Assembly (NCBI GenBank): GCA_900555165.1
Contig: USKE01000057.1
Location: 1 to 9,938, forward strand
DNA length: 9,938 bases
Source of the DNA: an uncultured Porphyromonadaceae bacterium
GTDB lineage: Bacteria > Bacteroidota > Bacteroidia > Bacteroidales > Muribaculaceae
Direction: 5' to 3'
Each line of letters opens with the position of its first letter. The stretch's first letter is position 1. Shown here in pieces: positions 7,580 through 9,938 of this stretch. The notes below the pieces were generated by a model. That model was not told the origin of the DNA. It made no database searches and worked only from the letters and a program-made list of their open reading frames with translations. Both the position numbers and the translations under genes were made by a program.

Positions 7580-7830
7580 CGCTAATGCCATCATCCGGGA
7601 TTACGATCCGTGCCGGATGAGGGGTTTCTGCTTATGGTTCTGGACTCTTGCTTTGATTCATCATGGCTTGCTGAGGCTCAAAGTTCAATGATTCACACCG
7701 GATGCTGATTCACGACTCTTTAAAAGCGTAAAAAATCAGTTATATATATTAATGTGCGCTGATAACGAAAGTCGTGAGATTGCCATTTTATGGTTGCTTT
7801 ACCGAATATAACAGTTTTTCAGATATCAGA
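7580..7830 (+). promoter_or_regulatory. Structured 5' leader of the protease gene
   Basis: The leader opens with an 8-bp hairpin (TCATCCGG at 7591-7598, CCGGATGA at 7613-7620). A second CCGGATG at 7698-7704 could compete for the same left arm. TGATTCA occurs three times (7654, 7689, 7706). A longer-range stem pairs TCACGACT (7710-7717) with AGTCGTGA (7770-7777), with an inner ATCAG/CTGAT stem (7735-7739, 7759-7763) enclosing an AU-rich loop. A possible 11-codon reading frame (MPSSGITIRAG, 7585-7620) overlaps the first hairpin. I recognise no known riboswitch class. A regulatory role is inference from length and pairing. Confidence 0.4.
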
Positions 7831-9912
7831 ATGAAGAAAATTGTAATCTGCGGACTTCTGGCAGCAGGATGCTGTCTCTCCGCCGCCGCTCTGAGCGATA
7901 AACTTTCGCCGCAGGCAAAGCTTATGCTTCTCGACAGACAGTCTGCCGCCCAGTTGCGCTCGACTGCCGATACACCTGAGACCATCACCGCCTTTGTGAC
8001 ACTCAATGACGGCGAGGACGCCACGTTCCTCAAGGAGCTTGGCCTTGACGTACTCTATACCGCCGGTCAGGTCAGCATCGTGATCATGCCTGTTGACCGC
8101 GCCGAGGAGATCGCCGAAATGCCTCAGGTGAAATGCGTTGCGTTCGGCGAGCGCTCGGATGCCAAGATGGATGTGGCACGCCGCATTACGTTCGTCGACG
8201 AAATCAACCAGGGCTATGAAATCGGCGGGAATATGATGTCGTTTACCGGTGCAGGCGTTGTGACCGGCCTGTATGATACAGGTCTTGATCCCAATCACGC
8301 AGCATTCCGCAACGCCGATGGCTCAAGCCGCGTTAAAGCACTGTTTGTCGCACGTGGCTATGGCGATGCCACAGTCACTTCATATACGACACCCGAGGCT
8401 ATCGCCAATTTCAAGACCGATGATGAGACCGAGAGTCACGGAACGCATGTGGCAGGTATCATGGCAGGCTCGCGTAACGTGAAAGGACGTTACGCACAGA
8501 CCGTCAGCGGCCAGACCACCAGAACTGAGGGTGACATACCTTATTATGGTGTGGCGTACAATTCAGATCTTGTTATCGGTTGCGGCGATTTTTATGACGC
8601 ATCGATTCTGGCAGGTGCCGCAGCTGTGGTAAACCATGCCAAGCAGCTGGGTCAGCCTGCTGTGCTCAACCTGTCGCTCGGCGGAAATACCGGCTCGCAC
8701 GACCCCAACTCGCAGACAGCCATTCTGCTTGACGGCCTTGCAGAGGATGCCATGATCTGTGTGGCAGCCGGCAACGAGGGTGAGTCGCCTATGGCTATTC
8801 AGAAAAACTTCAGCCGCATGTCGGGGCTCAACCTCAACACGTTCATGACCGGTGCTACAAGCGATGCGCTTCCAATGGTATATTCGGCTGAGTTCTGGTC
8901 CGGGAACGCAACGCAGTTCGAGTGCAGCCTTGTTATCTACGACAAGCTCGACCAGAAAATCGTCTCGTCGCAGAAGGTAACCGGCAACGAGACCTATACG
9001 GCCAGCAACTGGGAGGCTCTGGGCGATGTTTTCACAGGCTCGGTTTCGGTGTCGAGCGGTATCGACCGGCAGACAAACCGTTTCTATGTTGTAATGAACA
9101 ACACTCTGCAGTACAAGGGGTCGTCTACCAAGGTGTTCGGTGTCAATATCACCGGCAAAGCCGGCGAAAAATGCTATGCCTATATCAATACCTACATGAA
9201 TGCAGCTCAGGAGGTATTCTTCACAAGCCAGAATATCACCGGTTATATCGGCGGTACGCCCGACGGGTCTATCAACGGTTTCGGCTGTGGCAAGAAAGTG
9301 CTTTCCGTAGGTTCATACACCTCGCGCACCTCGGCTCCCTATATCGGCAACGGCAACTATACCGGCAGCGGCACAATCGGTGCCATCTCGTCGTTCTCGT
9401 CATACGGTGAACTTGCCGACGGTCGTCAGCTCCCCGACATCTGTGCTCCGGGTCAGCAGATTGTGTCGTCAATCAGCCAGTATTATTACAACAAGCAGAA
9501 ACTTGGGGAGAGAGTCAATGCTCTTTCTACGGAGTTTGACCACACATCGGCCTACTATCCTTTCCAGGGCACATCGATGGCCACACCTTTTGCCGCCGGT
9601 GTCGTGGCTCTGATGCTTGAGGCAAATCCCGACCTGACTTCAGATGAAATACTTACCATTCTGAGGGATAAAAAGTACGCCACAACTGACGCTCAGACCA
9701 ACGGCGTGGATTTCAAACGTTGGGGCGCAGGCAAGATTAATGCCATCAAAGCCGTGTGTGCCGCTCTTGGTAAAGATCAGATTAGCGAGACTATGGCCGA
9801 CAACCTCGAGCGCAACTTTATGCTTGAGCAGACGGCTGCCCGCACTTTTATATGCATTGACAAATTTACCGATCTCCGGTTTTGGCTATGCACGGAACAT
9901 AACATGGACTGA
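7831..9912 (+). CDS. Secreted subtilisin-family (S8) serine protease
   Basis: Predicted endopeptidase of 693 residues exported by a Sec signal peptide (1-20; cleavage likely near LSAAA). I choose the ATG at 7831 over the in-frame GTG at 7774 because the signal peptide MKKIVICGLLAAG starts there. A propeptide-like region (about 50-118) precedes the catalytic domain. Catalytic residues are all visible: Asp149 in LYDTGLD, His203 in SHGTHVAG, oxyanion Asn315 in AAGNEG and Ser582 in GTSMATPFAAG. Asn to Ser spans 267 residues against 66 in subtilisin BPN', so a beta-rich insertion of about 200 residues (about 320-520) is present. The domain closes with WGAGKINAIKAV (631-642). Only about 50 residues follow, too few for a typical type IX secretion domain, so the C-terminus may be natural or truncated by a frameshift. 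Secreted or periplasmic; substrate unknown. It is divergent from the SusCD operon. Confidence 0.93.
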   Translation: MKKIVICGLLAAGCCLSAAALSDKLSPQAKLMLLDRQSAAQLRSTADTPETITAFVTLNDGEDATFLKELGLDVLYTAGQVSIVIMPVDRAEEIAEMPQVKCVAFGERSDAKMDVARRITFVDEINQGYEIGGNMMSFTGAGVVTGLYDTGLDPNHAAFRNADGSSRVKALFVARGYGDATVTSYTTPEAIANFKTDDETESHGTHVAGIMAGSRNVKGRYAQTVSGQTTRTEGDIPYYGVAYNSDLVIGCGDFYDASILAGAAAVVNHAKQLGQPAVLNLSLGGNTGSHDPNSQTAILLDGLAEDAMICVAAGNEGESPMAIQKNFSRMSGLNLNTFMTGATSDALPMVYSAEFWSGNATQFECSLVIYDKLDQKIVSSQKVTGNETYTASNWEALGDVFTGSVSVSSGIDRQTNRFYVVMNNTLQYKGSSTKVFGVNITGKAGEKCYAYINTYMNAAQEVFFTSQNITGYIGGTPDGSINGFGCGKKVLSVGSYTSRTSAPYIGNGNYTGSGTIGAISSFSSYGELADGRQLPDICAPGQQIVSSISQYYYNKQKLGERVNALSTEFDHTSAYYPFQGTSMATPFAAGVVALMLEANPDLTSDEILTILRDKKYATTDAQTNGVDFKRWGAGKINAIKAVCAALGKDQISETMADNLERNFMLEQTAARTFICIDKFTDLRFWLCTEHNMD

Positions 9913-9938
9913 ATGAGCATTACGATCCATTTCTCTCA

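Noticed and set aside
7774..7830. GTG start extending the protease by 19 residues
   Set aside because: The added residues precede a complete signal peptide, and the GTG sits inside the right arm of the leader stem.

Overview
The window looks like a chromosomal segment from a gut Bacteroidales bacterium, most plausibly Muribaculaceae or a close relative. This rests on a SusC/SusD pair with the typical spacing and motifs, lipoproteins with acidic residues after the lipobox cysteine, Bacteroidetes-type promoter boxes (TAnnTTTG), A-rich rather than Shine-Dalgarno-like translation starts, and GC-rich genes around a long AT-rich intergenic region. The family assignment is inference; the order is much safer.

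Layout: 1-174 is an end-of-operon spacer with a 9-bp tandem repeat, followed by a strong intrinsic terminator (171-217). From 6887 leftwards on the minus strand lies a three-gene operon: a SusC-type TonB-dependent transporter, a SusD-type surface lipoprotein (27 bp gap), and a large surface lipoprotein with a Calx-beta-like N-terminus and two divergent copies of a larger module (89 bp gap holding an 11-bp hairpin). Positions 6888-7571 are an AT-rich divergent regulatory region with candidate promoters for both directions and several perfect inverted repeats. From 7831 on the plus strand is a secreted subtilisin-family (S8) protease with a complete catalytic tetrad, a roughly 200-residue insertion, and an unusually short C-terminus. 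It is preceded by a transcribed leader of about 245 nt that has repeats and hairpins.

How they may work together: the SusC barrel and SusD lid would form a TonB-powered outer-membrane importer, with the third lipoprotein as an accessory surface binder. No glycan-degrading enzyme is present. The only degradative enzyme is the divergently transcribed protease, so a peptide or glycopeptide substrate, as for the RagAB pair, is a possible but unproven reading.

The most striking anomaly is at the start of the SusC gene. An obvious signal peptide begins at 6887, and the mature protein continues in the same frame, but the two are separated by a C-rich tract (G-rich on the plus strand, 6808-6831) and an in-frame TAG (6804-6806). 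Either this copy is broken or silenced, or the tract is a sequencing or assembly error. Slippage in the tract alone cannot restore the reading frame.
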